Assembly: GCA_002786205.1 (NCBI GenBank) | Contig: PEQM01000035.1 | Location: 1 to 44,449, forward strand | Length of the DNA: 44,449 bases | Reading direction: 5' to 3' | DNA from: Legionella sp. | GTDB taxonomy: Bacteria; Pseudomonadota; Gammaproteobacteria; Legionellales; Legionellaceae | Shown: in pieces, positions 27,268 to 38,000 of the stretch | Numbering within the stretch: the stretch's first letter is position 1 | Layout: each line of letters begins with the position of its first letter | Made by a program: the position numbers and the translations under genes | The notes under the pieces: generated by a model | Database searches by the model: none | Told to the model about the DNA's origin: nothing | Seen by the model: only the letters and a program-made list of their open reading frames with translations

Positions 27268-27882
27268 TCAAGAGCTGGCTAGCCAATAATGCTGCTTCTC
27301 ATGCTCAAGCAAGCCTTGCTTCATGGGTAATCCACCACCGTACCCACCTAAAGAGCCATCACTGGCAATCACTCTATGGCAAGGGATAATAATGGCCAAC
27401 TGATTCGCACCATTGGCATTTGCCACTGCACGGCATGCCTGAGGCTTCGCCAACATCCGCGCTTGTTCTGCATAACTGCGTGTTTCGCCATAAGGTATTT
27501 GCTGTAGGGTATGCCATACGGCTTGTTGAAATGAGGTACCGAATAACTTGTACGGTGTTTTGAACACCTGAAGGACACCTGAAAAATACTGTTTTAACTC
27601 CATTGCAATAGAATGAAGCGGCTCATTTTCACCCCACTCAATGATAAAGCCACGCTGTTGCAATCGCAGCACTTCCTGCCGCAACTTTTTTCTGGTCATA
27701 AATTCTAATAAATAAAGCGATTCCTGGCTTGCCAATGCAACCATCGGTGCTAATGGCGTGTCTATCCAGGTCGCATGAAGTTGCATACCAGGCTTCCTGC
27801 CTTGTACTGTATTCTCTTGCCACAGCGGCATGAAGAGGTCAGGTTTTTCTATCAGGGAATAATCAGGAGATGGAAGAAACAT
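27268..27882 (-). CDS. ogt: Methylated-DNA--protein-cysteine methyltransferase
   Basis: A 204-residue suicide DNA-repair protein that moves the alkyl group from O6-alkylguanine to its own cysteine. The active-site motif I-I-P-C-H-R-V puts the acceptor at Cys168. The DNA-binding segment G-T-S-F-Q-Q-A-V-W-H-T-L-Q-Q-I-P-Y-G-E-T (about 115-134) and the helix-turn-helix arginine R151 (A-C-R-A-V-A-N-A-N-G-A-N) are intact, followed by G-G-Y-G-G-G. The N-terminal ribonuclease-H-like domain is short, as in Ogt, and no Ada N-terminal zinc domain is present. Confidence 0.92.
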   Translation of the reverse strand: MFLPSPDYSLIEKPDLFMPLWQENTVQGRKPGMQLHATWIDTPLAPMVALASQESLYLLEFMTRKKLRQEVLRLQQRGFIIEWGENEPLHSIAMELKQYFSGVLQVFKTPYKLFGTSFQQAVWHTLQQIPYGETRSYAEQARMLAKPQACRAVANANGANQLAIIIPCHRVIASDGSLGGYGGGLPMKQGLLEHEKQHYWLASS

Positions 27883-28056
27883 AAAAATACTCTAAAATAA
27901 TTACCAGGTCATCATAGCCGCTTCTGTCCAGGCGAATCAACAGCGACCCAAGATGAACAGTCGCATCATCGGTCAGGAATTTTAAAGCGCGGGTGAAGTG
28001 ACCGCCTTATCCAGGATAAACGCATCTAAAACCATGCTATCATCCTGAATATTAAG

Positions 28057-31000
28057 CTAAGGTGTATTAACAGACAGCCGATTGCTTTCCTCAACCGGCA
28101 CCGATTGCACTCGTTTCGGCGTAAAAAAAGCCAAATCCAACGCAGCAATAGAAAGACAGGAGTACCTGGCATCAGAATGTGCAACTGGTACATCAAAATA
28201 GCGCGGATTTATTTTGGTTTTTTGCAAATGTGCTAAACAAGTCAATGTCTCTTCGCGTAAATTCAGAGTTTTTAATGCCTCATCGCTTTCTGACTCTATC
28301 ACGATAAAGGCATCCAACTCCTCTGGCATCAAAGGAATACAACTGTCTACTGTTCTGGGAAACAGGTGATATTGTAAAGAGGAATACAGTTCGGGAGGAA
28401 TCGCCCCTATTTCTTGACCAAATTGCTCCTGATAGAGCTGCCAATACCATCTTAATTTATCAATCTGCTGCGTCTTCATCGTGAAGGCAAATGCATTAAT
28501 ATAAGCACTGACAAACAAAGGGTATTCAGCTAACAGATAATCAAAACACTGCAATGCTTCTATTGACCGGTTAGCCAAACTATAAGTAATTGCCAAATGC
28601 TTTAACACCTGTTGATTTTTAAAATGCCATGCAAATGAATTCAGCTCTGCTATGGCAGCATTTATTTGTCCCATTTTCCGATAGCAAAGTGCTGTTTGAA
28701 TACAAATGAATTGACTTGGCCCATACTCTTGTCGAATCAAATCAATACACTCAAGCGCTTTGTTATACTGTTTCATTTTAATGTAAATGATAACTTGAAC
28801 AGCCTGCCCTTCTTGTGAATTATCCACTTTCTGCAATAAACTCGCCATCCAACGCTGCATTTCTTCTTTATCAGAGCTTGAGTCTGCCGTATAACAATGT
28901 AACAAAGCCCGTATCCAACCCAAATGATTTTCACGCGCCAGTGCTTTTTTATAATGTTCCACTGCTTCCTTATAATGTCCTTGTTGTAAGTGAAAAGAGG
29001 CCATCAAAGCATAGAACCGTGCATCCTCCTGCTCACTCAATTCCTTCATTAATTCTTGCGCCTGAGCAAGACGGTTACTGGCCAAAAGGCATCTGACTTT
29101 GGCTTGTAAAATAGTTGACCTCGGCAGGGTGTCTTCTGATAACAATTCGTCATATAAAGACAAAGCCCAATCAAATCCCGTTTCCTTACCTGATTGCTGG
29201 TGACACCAGGCTTTATTTAATTTGGTATACGCTTGCTGTAATGGCGTTGATTTGAATTGGCTCAATTGTTCATACACATTTAATGCTGAACAATAATCAC
29301 CGATAGCCTTGTAGTAGTCGGCCCAATAAATCATTAACTCTTTGCTTTTTTGCTCTGGAAATTGCAACTGGGTTTGCTGTAACCACATAAGGGCTTGATA
29401 GTTGTAACCTAATTTAAGTAAGGTCTTAATTTTAATCAAATGCGACTCGAATGACTCTGCCGTGATAATAAAGCCACGGTGAATTCGCACTAATTGTTCG
29501 TAATTATTGCTTTTAACTAATTCTCTTGCTTCATTAATAGACACCCATCGTTGCCTGGCTTCTGCTATTAAATCTTTCTCCGTAGCTATTTCTTGCAAAG
29601 CAGTCTGACGATTATTTACCAAGCGTTGAATGTCTATGGTTTGTTGTTGTAGTGTCTGGACAAATTCCAAAATAAAGCGGTTTGCATTCAAGTCGATACG
29701 TTTGGCCTCAGATACAAGCTCATGCAACAAACTAAACTCATCCCCAAGTTGTTGCTGTAAGCCGCTCCATTCGCTGGGTAAATACTCAGCCCCCCACTCA
29801 CCAACATCTCTTTGCAAACAAGCCAGATAAATGGCTTTGGCTTTTTTAAATGAGGGCAGGCAATCCATCGTTTCTACTTCTTGCACGCGCAGGGCTTGCT
29901 TTGTTTGCCATGTAAGCAAGTGCTTGCCTTCTTCTTCAAATAACAAAGCCTGCTCCAGCTGTCTTATTTGCTCTTGATTAAGACGCCTTACCACCGTGTT
30001 AAACAGCGGTTTGTTCATCATAATGACGTCTATATGGGCATTAATTAAAGACAAGTATTGAGCATCGTTTGGCTCTGCCTCTGTCATAATATGACAAAGC
30101 AAATCCATTTTTTTATCCGGTCGCTGCTTAATCAATGATTCAAACAAAGGCTGCATGTCCGTACAGGTGAACTGTTTTGCCTTTAGCAAAATACGCACGA
30201 CCTCATCATATCCTGCGTCATAATCATCCCCTTGCAAAGCCTTGCTTTGAAAAGCATCATAAATAGGCTTTACTGCCGCCAGCTGAGGATTTTTGGTGTT
30301 TGCTATCAAATTGAAACACAAAGACAGTAATTTGCTTTTTTGAGTAAAGTGACGAAAGGCAGGAGACTCAGGATTAAATTCCAAACAATTTAATACATAC
30401 TGAGCAATGGAATAGATTTTTTCTTGCTGCTTTTCGCTCAGCATGTGTCGATGTACCACTAGAATGGACAACAACGAATGCCAGTGCTCTAACGGCATCT
30501 GAGGCAACTTTATGAAATGGAGGTTCATTATTCGTTCAGAAATGAACAGCATCTGATCGAGGGATTCTTTTTTTAATACGGCTTCTTTATGAGCCATTGC
30601 TTCCATCCGCTCAGACCATTTTGCAATGGCTTTATAGTATGATGAGAGGGCAAAGGTAAAATCATGCAATGCCTCTTTGTCCAAAGAACCATCATTTTTC
30701 AGATACAATAAATGTCCATATAATTTTCCAAAAACATACCCTATATAATTGAGATTAGGTGTTTCTTTTTTAGCAAACAAATACAGTAAATTAACATAAG
30801 TTGTATAAGATAAATCTATTTTCTGACTTATCATCCGCTCAAAAAATGCTGTAAATTGCGACCATCGCCTCTGATCAGGGTATTTTTCATGAAGCACTAT
30901 ATAAAGGCTTAACATCAAAGTATAAGCCTGATCTTTGAGATTGACGTTATTTAGATTTAAATCTTCTACCTTTTCACATACCTTCTGAAACAGTTCCTCA

Positions 31001-31479
31001 ACCAAAAACAAAAGTTCCTGCTCTAAAGAAGGCTCAAGTTGAGTATGTTTGATGTACAATACCAACAGCTGAAAGACCTCATGATAAGACGACACATGTA
31101 AAGAACACCAGGACAGGTTTTTTATAAAGGATACCAGTTCAGTAATTAAGGTCGGATGTATTGCAAGTGCCTCCTCTCGTTTGGCTACATAAAATTCAAA
31201 ATAGTAATGAATCACCAGTTCATACACTTGAAATAAATTAATTTTATGTTGTCCCATCGGTACTTTTATGGTGGCGCTTTCTTGCACCAACATCAGATTC
31301 TCTGATGTCTGTAATACCGACATGATCTGGTTCAATTGCTGAAAGTTTTCTACATACTGTTCTGGCGTCTTAACCGGATCCTCAAGCAAAGCAATCAATT
31401 GAGCAATATGGTTTTTATTCGTCTGAACAAAATGATTCCAATTTTTTTTGGCAGTTAATCTTTTATGTTTAGGCAGCAT
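28057..31479 (-). CDS. Very large TPR-like repeat protein, unknown function
   Basis: 1140 residues from ATG 31479. An ATG ten codons earlier (31509) overlaps a TATAAT that looks like the -10 box, so it would lie before the transcript start. Helix-rich throughout with no signal peptide after the chosen start. The region about 670-1060 has clear tetratricopeptide-type pairs (A-L-N-V-Y-E-Q-L; Y-K-E-A-V-E-H-Y-K-K-A-L-A-R; Y-N-K-A-L-E-C-I-D-L; A-L-C-Y-R-K-M-G-Q-I-N-A-A-I-A-E-L; S-I-E-A-L-Q-C-F-D-Y-L). The N-terminal 650 residues are alpha-solenoid-like without a recognised domain. TPR arrays bind protein partners. A large size, cytoplasmic prediction and Legionella context make an effector possible, but a housekeeping scaffold is equally allowed. 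Confidence 0.75.
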   Translation of the reverse strand: MLPKHKRLTAKKNWNHFVQTNKNHIAQLIALLEDPVKTPEQYVENFQQLNQIMSVLQTSENLMLVQESATIKVPMGQHKINLFQVYELVIHYYFEFYVAKREEALAIHPTLITELVSFIKNLSWCSLHVSSYHEVFQLLVLYIKHTQLEPSLEQELLFLVEELFQKVCEKVEDLNLNNVNLKDQAYTLMLSLYIVLHEKYPDQRRWSQFTAFFERMISQKIDLSYTTYVNLLYLFAKKETPNLNYIGYVFGKLYGHLLYLKNDGSLDKEALHDFTFALSSYYKAIAKWSERMEAMAHKEAVLKKESLDQMLFISERIMNLHFIKLPQMPLEHWHSLLSILVVHRHMLSEKQQEKIYSIAQYVLNCLEFNPESPAFRHFTQKSKLLSLCFNLIANTKNPQLAAVKPIYDAFQSKALQGDDYDAGYDEVVRILLKAKQFTCTDMQPLFESLIKQRPDKKMDLLCHIMTEAEPNDAQYLSLINAHIDVIMMNKPLFNTVVRRLNQEQIRQLEQALLFEEEGKHLLTWQTKQALRVQEVETMDCLPSFKKAKAIYLACLQRDVGEWGAEYLPSEWSGLQQQLGDEFSLLHELVSEAKRIDLNANRFILEFVQTLQQQTIDIQRLVNNRQTALQEIATEKDLIAEARQRWVSINEARELVKSNNYEQLVRIHRGFIITAESFESHLIKIKTLLKLGYNYQALMWLQQTQLQFPEQKSKELMIYWADYYKAIGDYCSALNVYEQLSQFKSTPLQQAYTKLNKAWCHQQSGKETGFDWALSLYDELLSEDTLPRSTILQAKVRCLLASNRLAQAQELMKELSEQEDARFYALMASFHLQQGHYKEAVEHYKKALARENHLGWIRALLHCYTADSSSDKEEMQRWMASLLQKVDNSQEGQAVQVIIYIKMKQYNKALECIDLIRQEYGPSQFICIQTALCYRKMGQINAAIAELNSFAWHFKNQQVLKHLAITYSLANRSIEALQCFDYLLAEYPLFVSAYINAFAFTMKTQQIDKLRWYWQLYQEQFGQEIGAIPPELYSSLQYHLFPRTVDSCIPLMPEELDAFIVIESESDEALKTLNLREETLTCLAHLQKTKINPRYFDVPVAHSDARYSCLSIAALDLAFFTPKRVQSVPVEESNRLSVNTP

Positions 31480-31507
31480 GATTATTTTCAACGCAATAAA
31501 AACAATC

Positions 31508-31513
31508 ATTATA
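31508..31513 (-). promoter_or_regulatory. Candidate -10 box of the TPR-like gene
   Basis: Minus-strand TATAAT, ending at the in-frame ATG at 31509, so transcription would begin near 31501 and favour the start at 31479. No strong -35 element is evident. Confidence 0.45.
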
Positions 31514-31547
31514 ACAAATAAATTACAATATAGCCTTGTTGTAGAAT

Positions 31548-31586
31548 AAAAAAACAGGGCGGAAGCGGCCTTACAGCCACTTCTGC
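31548..31586 (-). terminator. Rho-independent terminator of hdeD
   Basis: Minus-strand stem GCAGAAGTGGC / GCCGCTTCCGC (11 positions, one mismatch and one G-U) with a 6-nt loop, followed by CCTGTTTTTTT. Directly after the hdeD stop. Confidence 0.8.
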
Positions 31587-31606
31587 TGGGTAAAATCTCA
31601 ATCCGA

Positions 31607-32167
31607 TTACTGCGTAGAACGTGCTGCGAAAGCCATCATAATAAACGTCCAGCCGCTTATCATAAACTCCATAGCAACAAATAAACCAATCAACCATAAC
31701 GCACTAAATGGCCATTGAATAAGTATCAGAATACCTAAAACCAGAGAAGCCAAACCCGCAAAGAAAATCCAAAGATATCCTTTCGTTCCACGCAATTGAA
31801 AAGCCATCATCATGCGTACAATACCGATGATAATTAACACCCACGCCAGCATGGCGGTAATTAAAACCGTTGCCAATAAAGGATCGTAAAAAATAACCAT
31901 ACCACCAATCACATACAAAGCAGCAATCAATGCGTGCCAAAAACGACCACGCCATCCTTTGCACTGAAAAAGATCTATAAATTGAGCCAGGCCTGCAACA
32001 ACCAATAAGACACCAAAAAACAAAACACTCACCAAGGTCAATCCCGCGACCATACCAAGACCTATCAAGCCCAACAGAACAAAGACTATGCCAAGACCTA
32101 ACAGCCATCCCCAATTCCGCTTTAATCCATCAGCAGAATATTCTAATGTCATCTTTTTAGCGTTCAT
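31607..32167 (-). CDS. hdeD: HdeD-family membrane protein (DUF308)
   Basis: 186 residues, six hydrophobic segments arranged as three similar pairs, the layout of HdeD/DUF308 (N-W-G-W-L-L-G-L-G-I-V-F-V-L-L-G; G-G-M-V-I-F-Y-D-P-L-L-A; G-I-V-R-M-M-M-A-F-Q-L-R; L-I-G-L-F-V-A-M-E-F-M-I-S-G-W). In E. coli HdeD is an inner-membrane protein of the acid-resistance island; in other bacteria the role is less clear. ATG with AAGGA at 7 bases. Own terminator, so probably monocistronic. Confidence 0.88.
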   Translation of the reverse strand: MNAKKMTLEYSADGLKRNWGWLLGLGIVFVLLGLIGLGMVAGLTLVSVLFFGVLLVVAGLAQFIDLFQCKGWRGRFWHALIAALYVIGGMVIFYDPLLATVLITAMLAWVLIIIGIVRMMMAFQLRGTKGYLWIFFAGLASLVLGILILIQWPFSALWLIGLFVAMEFMISGWTFIMMAFAARSTQ

Positions 32168-32497
32168 AAACTGTCCTTATTATAAATTAGGTTAAACCCC
32201 ATCAACGCGTTTATTACACTCAATATGCAGTAATACCATTTAATTATAGAACAGTTTTTCATCAAGCGATAAATCTCATGACAAGACATTATTACACCGT
32301 GTTAACCAAAGGAATCGTTTTAAAAATGGCCGATGGATTAATTAAAAATATCCGCTATATTATTAATAAGGGATTAAAAATAGTAACTTTATTGGTCTTT
32401 AGAATGAGCTGCCAAAACACAGTCAGAAGTCTACGAATAGAAGCTATATTGATATGGCAGTAACCCATAAACCAGACAAGACAACCAAGGCTTTTTT
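32168..32497. other. Intergenic region, hdeD to mscS
   Basis: 330 bp AT-rich divergent region. A 61-codon plus-strand frame at 32278-32463 lacks a ribosome binding site and any recognisable sequence, so I do not call it. Promoters for both flanking genes must lie here. Confidence 0.4.
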
Positions 32498-33994
32498 ATG
32501 TTAATTGAAATACTTAACCTAATCGCTGTCGTTTCCGGGCTTTTTTTTGCTATTTTGACATTCAATTTTGTCTTGAAACATCTGGTAAAAAGCCCTATCC
32601 GTGATTTCTTCTTTCAGTTGGGCGTACTTTTTCTTTTAACTGCTTTAATTCCATTTCTTAATAAATTTGATAATTTTCAATACATGTCACATTTTATTAT
32701 CGCTATTTATTGCTTATGGTGGTTTTCACTTAATCTCGTGCTTAATGAGTCCTTACATTACTTTATATGGAATAAATTATTTACAAAAAAAGGAATGATT
32801 GCATCTAAATTACTCCAGGATTTAGTGTCTTTTATGCTGATTATTCTCACTATCGGTTGTATTTTTCATTTTGTATTTAGCAAATCGGTTGTAGGGCTTT
32901 TTACCGCATCCGGCGTTATGGCCATTATTTTAGGCTATTCCGCACAAACGACACTAGGAGAGGCTTTTGCTGGCATTGGGCTTAATATCGCCAAACAATT
33001 TGAATTGGGAGATTATATTGCCCTGATGAATAGTAATGGTCAACTCACCGAGCAAGAAGGCACGGTGACCGACTTAACCTGGCGTTTTATTACCCTGTTA
33101 ACCAAAGACGGCCACTCTCTTTCCTTACCCAATAGTTTTGTCTTTAAAAACGGCGTTATCAATTATTCACAGCAGGATATTGCTCACCTCTTTGCTATTA
33201 CCATTACCGTAGCTAACAGCTTCTCTCCAGCAAAAATCAAACAAATGCTCTTGTCTGCTGCCAGACAATGTATCCATGTATCGCAAGAAAAGCCACCCCA
33301 TGTAACCTTACTCGAATTAAGAGAAAAGGATAATGCCAATACCTACAAACTAACCTATTTTACTGAAAGTGCAGAATCTCAGACGAGAGATCATATCCTG
33401 TCTGTTTTTTGGTACGACTATAGACGATTAAAAGAGCAACAAAACTCCAGCACCATATCTTTACAGGAACAAATTACTGAGAGTGAGCGATTACTGTTTT
33501 TAGAACGGATCGACTTATTTTCCTCTCTTAAACCAGAAGAAAAAATGCAGCTGGCCCAAAAAACCATTCCTCACTTTTATGGCCCACCTCAAATGATATT
33601 AGCCAAAGGACAAGAAAACAGCTCCCTCTTTCTTGTTTATACTGGCAGTGTAGAAGTGTCTATTAAAGGGCCCGCTAACACCATGATCACTCTTGCAACA
33701 CTGAACAATGGCGCCTATTTTGGTGAAATGTCTTTACTAACAGGAGAGCCTGTCAGCGCCTATGTCGCAGCCTATACGGAAACGGTTATCTTGGAAATAA
33801 ACCATGACATTATGGCAACCCTTTTCGATCAAAGGCCTCAGTTGATAGAAGAAATCAGCACGGTGATAGTATCTCGCTCAGCACATAATAAAAGCGTACA
33901 AATTGCATTAGAACCCCAAAAAGAGGAAAAAGTATTATTAATTAATCAAATTATCAACAAAATAAAAAATTACTTTAAACCAGAACCCCAATAA
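32498..33994 (+). CDS. MscS-type mechanosensitive channel with cyclic-nucleotide-binding-like domain
   Basis: 498 residues. Four to five N-terminal membrane segments lead into an MscS pore and beta domain (S-G-V-M-A-I-I-L-G-Y-S-A-Q-T-T-L-G-E-A-F-A; L-E-L/F-E-L-G-D-Y-I; then the upper C-terminal domain R-F-I-T-L-L-T-K-D-G-H; L-P-N-S-F-V-F-K-N). A second domain from about residue 345 is a cNMP-binding beta barrel (G-P-P-Q-M-I-L-A-K-G-Q-E-N; Y-T-G-S-V-E-V; F-G-E-M-S-L-L-T-G-E-P). This is the 'bCNG' plan of bacterial channels gated by tension and/or cyclic nucleotide. The phosphate-binding cassette reads G-E-P-V-S-A-Y-V, without the conserved arginine after the proline, so cAMP binding is doubtful. 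Confidence 0.9.
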   Translation: MLIEILNLIAVVSGLFFAILTFNFVLKHLVKSPIRDFFFQLGVLFLLTALIPFLNKFDNFQYMSHFIIAIYCLWWFSLNLVLNESLHYFIWNKLFTKKGMIASKLLQDLVSFMLIILTIGCIFHFVFSKSVVGLFTASGVMAIILGYSAQTTLGEAFAGIGLNIAKQFELGDYIALMNSNGQLTEQEGTVTDLTWRFITLLTKDGHSLSLPNSFVFKNGVINYSQQDIAHLFAITITVANSFSPAKIKQMLLSAARQCIHVSQEKPPHVTLLELREKDNANTYKLTYFTESAESQTRDHILSVFWYDYRRLKEQQNSSTISLQEQITESERLLFLERIDLFSSLKPEEKMQLAQKTIPHFYGPPQMILAKGQENSSLFLVYTGSVEVSIKGPANTMITLATLNNGAYFGEMSLLTGEPVSAYVAAYTETVILEINHDIMATLFDQRPQLIEEISTVIVSRSAHNKSVQIALEPQKEEKVLLINQIINKIKNYFKPEPQ

Positions 33995-34007
33995 TCTTGA
34001 GCTACAT

Positions 34008-34041
34008 AAAACAGGACTACGTTTGCAATTTGTCCTGCTTT
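34008..34041 (+). terminator. Weak terminator between mscS and cas1
   Basis: AAACAGGAC pairs with GTCCTGCTTT (6-bp core plus A-T extension with a bulged C) around a 14-nt loop. It would separate the channel transcript from the cas operon. Confidence 0.45.
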
Positions 34042-34102
34042 GGCCCGTATTAATGAGGATTAAATACGCTATATTAAACCGGCTACTTTAACGGGTGAAC
34101 CT

Positions 34103-35077
34103 ATGAATAATGCAAAATCATCCAGCTTAAAAAGCATTCTACATTCAAAGCGCGCGAATATTTATTACCTGGAAAAGTGCCGCGTGATGCAAAAAGATGG
34201 CAGAGTGTTATACCTTACTGAAGCAAAAGACGAAAATCAATTTTGGAATATACCTATAGCAAACACAACTTGCATACTGCTGGGTATCGGTACATCGATT
34301 ACTCAAGCTGCAGTTAGAATGCTATCTCAATCTGGTGTACTCATTGGCTTTAGTGGCAGTGGCGGTACACCATTATTAATGAGCAATGAAATAGAATGGT
34401 TTACCCCCCAAAGTGAATATCGTCCTACTGAATATATGCAAGGATGGATGGCATTTTGGTTTGATGACAACAAGCGCTTACATGCCGCGAAACAACTGCA
34501 AAAAGCTCGCATTGAATACCTCCAAACCTATTGGAACAAAAGCCGTAACCTAAACGCAGAAGGTTTTCACATCGATGATTTAAAGCATGAACTATCTGTT
34601 TGCATAACAAAGGTAGAACAAGCAAACAATGTTAACATGCTCATGCAAGCAGAAGCTGAACTGACAAAAAAACTATACCGATATGCTGCTAATAGCACCA
34701 ATTATGGCAAGTTCAATCGCGAACGAGAAGCAAGCGATAAAGCAAATGAGTTTTTAAATCATGGTAATTATTTAGCCTATGGCTTAGCTGCAACAACATT
34801 ATGGGTGCTAGGTATTCCACATGGGTTTGCCTTGATGCATGGAAAAACACGACGAGGAGCACTGGTTTTTGATATCGCTGATTTAATTAAAGACGCACTT
34901 ATTTTGCCATGGGCTTTTATTTGTGCAAAAGAAGACTACAGTGAGCAAGAGTTTCGCGAACAATGCTTACAAAATTTCACAGAAAACAAAGCACTGGAGT
35001 TCATGTTTAACCAAGTAAAAACCATAGCATTAAATTCCATATGGCCATACAAACTGCACGGTGAAAATTCATTATGA
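34103..35077 (+). CDS. cas1: Type I-F CRISPR integrase Cas1
   Basis: 324 residues, normal for Cas1f. It integrates new spacers at the leader end together with the Cas2 domain of the next gene. Catalytic metal ligands are in place: Glu in A-E-A-E-L-T-K-K-L-Y (about 190), His in F-A-L-M-H-G-K-T-R-R-G-A and Asp in F-D-I-A-D-L-I-K-D (about 250-265). The N-terminal beta domain includes R-A-N-I-Y-Y-L-E-K and I-L-L-G-I-G-T-S-I-T-Q-A. First gene of the six-gene cas operon; its stop overlaps the cas2-3 start by 4 bp. Ribosome binding site GGGTGA is modest. Confidence 0.97.
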   Translation: MNNAKSSSLKSILHSKRANIYYLEKCRVMQKDGRVLYLTEAKDENQFWNIPIANTTCILLGIGTSITQAAVRMLSQSGVLIGFSGSGGTPLLMSNEIEWFTPQSEYRPTEYMQGWMAFWFDDNKRLHAAKQLQKARIEYLQTYWNKSRNLNAEGFHIDDLKHELSVCITKVEQANNVNMLMQAEAELTKKLYRYAANSTNYGKFNREREASDKANEFLNHGNYLAYGLAATTLWVLGIPHGFALMHGKTRRGALVFDIADLIKDALILPWAFICAKEDYSEQEFREQCLQNFTENKALEFMFNQVKTIALNSIWPYKLHGENSL

Positions 35078-38000
35078 TGGTCATTTTTATTTCTCAATGC
35101 CAAAAAAAAGCCCTTGGTAAAACTCGCCAAATATTAGATGCTTTTGCCAATCGTATTGGTGATAAGACATGGCAAACAGTTATCACTCAAGAAGGATTAC
35201 TTGCAGTTAAAAAATTACTGCGACAAACAGCAAGTAAAAATACCTCGGTAAGTTGTCACTGGATAAGAACCCGACAACGCACGGAATTAGCTTGGATTGT
35301 TGGCCGACGACAAGCCTTTAATAGTCAAGGGATAGTTCCTGTTAATAGCACACAAAAAAATTTACTGAGTATTAATCAAGAAACCGATTGGTATTATCTA
35401 CCACTTATCAAAGCCTTAGTATCTATAGCTGCATTATTACATGACTGGGGTAAAGCAAGCGCATTATTTCAACAAAAACTCATGCCAAAACGCCATGCAG
35501 CTAAAGGTGACCCAATCCGCCATGAATGGATATCATGTCTTTTATTGCATTCATTAGTACATGCGCAAAAAGAGCCAGCAACTGATGATGACTGGCTAAA
35601 TTCATTAGTACATGGGATTATTGATGAAGCCACTATAAAAAAAATGGCCGAAAGTCAAACACGCCATCCCTTAGCCAATCTACCTCCTATTGCAAAACTT
35701 ATTTCATGGCTGGTTGTATCTCATCATCGTTTGCCAATAAATCAAGATACAACTTTTACTGAGGCCATCCGCAAAGAAGAAGCAAATGACATTGATGCTA
35801 TCTTAAATCGTATAACGCAACAATGGAGTTATGAGAATCGTTATGATGAAATTGATTACCAAGCACGTGTAGCTGAATGCTTTCGATTTCCTCATGGATT
35901 ATTGAGTAAATCAAAACCTTGGTTAGCCCAACTCAAAAAGTGGTCTTCCCGATTACTACTTTGCAAATCAGAAGCAGAACAATCATTAAGAGATGGCAGC
36001 TATCGCTTACTATTAAATCATGCTCGCCTTTGTCTAATGCTTGGAGATCACTATTACTCATCACAAGCCAAAGATGAGCGATGGGAAGGCGACATAACAC
36101 TTTTTGCAAATACCGATCCTAAAACCAAACAACAAAAACAAAAACTTGATGAGCACTTGGTTGGTGTCGCACATCATGCATTAAAAATAGCCCATTTACT
36201 CCCTGTATTTGAAACAGAACTTCCTTTAGCCCAAGATCTTTTTTCTTTAAAAAAAACCAGTCCTCATGGATATGAATGGCAAGATAAAGCGGTTACAAAC
36301 ATTAAAAAATGGTACTTGGCTAATCCCAACATCAAAGGTTTTTTCGCTGTTAATATGGCTAGTACTGGCTGCGGTAAAACCTTTGCAAATGCAAAAATAA
36401 TGCAAGTTCTGTCTAAGGATCAATCTAGCTTACGATTTATTCTTGCTTTAAGTTTAAGAACATTAACACTACAAACAGGTGATGAATACCGAAAGCGAAT
36501 TAAATTAGATGACAGTGAGTTGGCTGTATTAATTGGCTCAAAAGCTGTCATGGATTTGCATCAACAAACACTTAATGATGAAAAAAAAGACAGTTATGAA
36601 CATAGTGGCTCTTTGTCGCAAGAGTCCTTATTAAACGAAGACATTGATTTTGATTGCCCTATCCCTGAAGAAAATTTTACCACCGTTTTAAAAGAAGAGC
36701 GCGATAAAAAATTTCTTTATGCGCCGGTACTGGCATGCACCATTGATCATCTCATAGCGTCCGTTGAAACAAAGCGTGGTGGTCGTTATATCTTACCTTA
36801 TCTGCGTTTAATGTCTTCTGATCTGGTAATTGATGAAGTAGATGAGTTTTCTGGAAATGATCTGCAAGCTATTGGCCGGTTAATTCACTTGGCTGGCATG
36901 CTTGGTCGCAAAGTAATGATTTCTTCTGCGACCATTCCTCCTGATCTGGCAGAAGGCTATTTTAAAGCTTACCGTGATGGATGGCATCTTTATTGTAAAA
37001 CGCGCCCGATTAATCCCAACATTACCTGTACATGGATTGATGAGTTCAATACTCAAGTAAACATGAATGATCAATTTGAAACCGCCCATGCGATTAGCTC
37101 TTATCGAGAAGCTCATAAAAATTTTGTTGATAAGAGGATCTCAAAATTAAAAAAACAAATTGTTAAACGTAAAGCAATTATTCAATCCTGCGCTACGATT
37201 TTTGCGGATTACACTCAAGAGCATAATGATCATGAAATAATTAAAAGTAAACAACAGCACTATTTCTCATTAATGACAGAAAGCGCCTTTCAACTGCATC
37301 AACATCATCAAACGATAGACCGAGAAACTCAACTCAAAGTATCTTTCGGGATCATTCGTCTTGCCAATATCCAACCGTGCATAGCTTTCACTCAATACCT
37401 ACTCCAAGTTGCTTACCCTAACGATATTCAAATAAGAGTAATGCCATACCACAGCCAACAAGTGTTGTTATTACGCCATGTTCAAGAACAGCATTTAGAT
37501 AACGTATTAAAACGCAAAGAACAACTTAGCGAACAACCACAAGCCTTTAGTAACCCCATTATCAAAAAACACTTACAACATATCCGCGATACAGAACCCC
37601 ATGTAAAAAATGTTTTGTTTATTTTAGTAGCAACACCAGTCGAAGAAATTGGACGCGATCATGATTTTGACTGGGCTGTAGTCGAACCTTCATCCTATCG
37701 TTCTATTATTCAATTAGCTGGTAGAGTTCTTCGGCATCGCCAAAAAGAAATTACAACACCCAATATCTATCTCATGCAATACAACTGGAAGGGGATTAAA
37801 TATTTCCATAAAGAAAACCACGCTGTATTTAACCGACCAGGCTATGAGGATATTATTTTACTCAATTCTCATGATATGAATACTCTGGTTGATACAAAAG
37901 CGCTTGCCAAGCGCATTGATGCAATTCCTCGAATTCAAAAACCTATACAGTTAAAACCAACGGAGCAATTAGCTGATTTAGAACATTTTTCAATCCGCAA

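Noticed and set aside
32278-32463. 61-codon frame upstream of mscS
   Set aside because: No ribosome binding site, no recognisable domain, and in an AT-rich divergent intergenic region.
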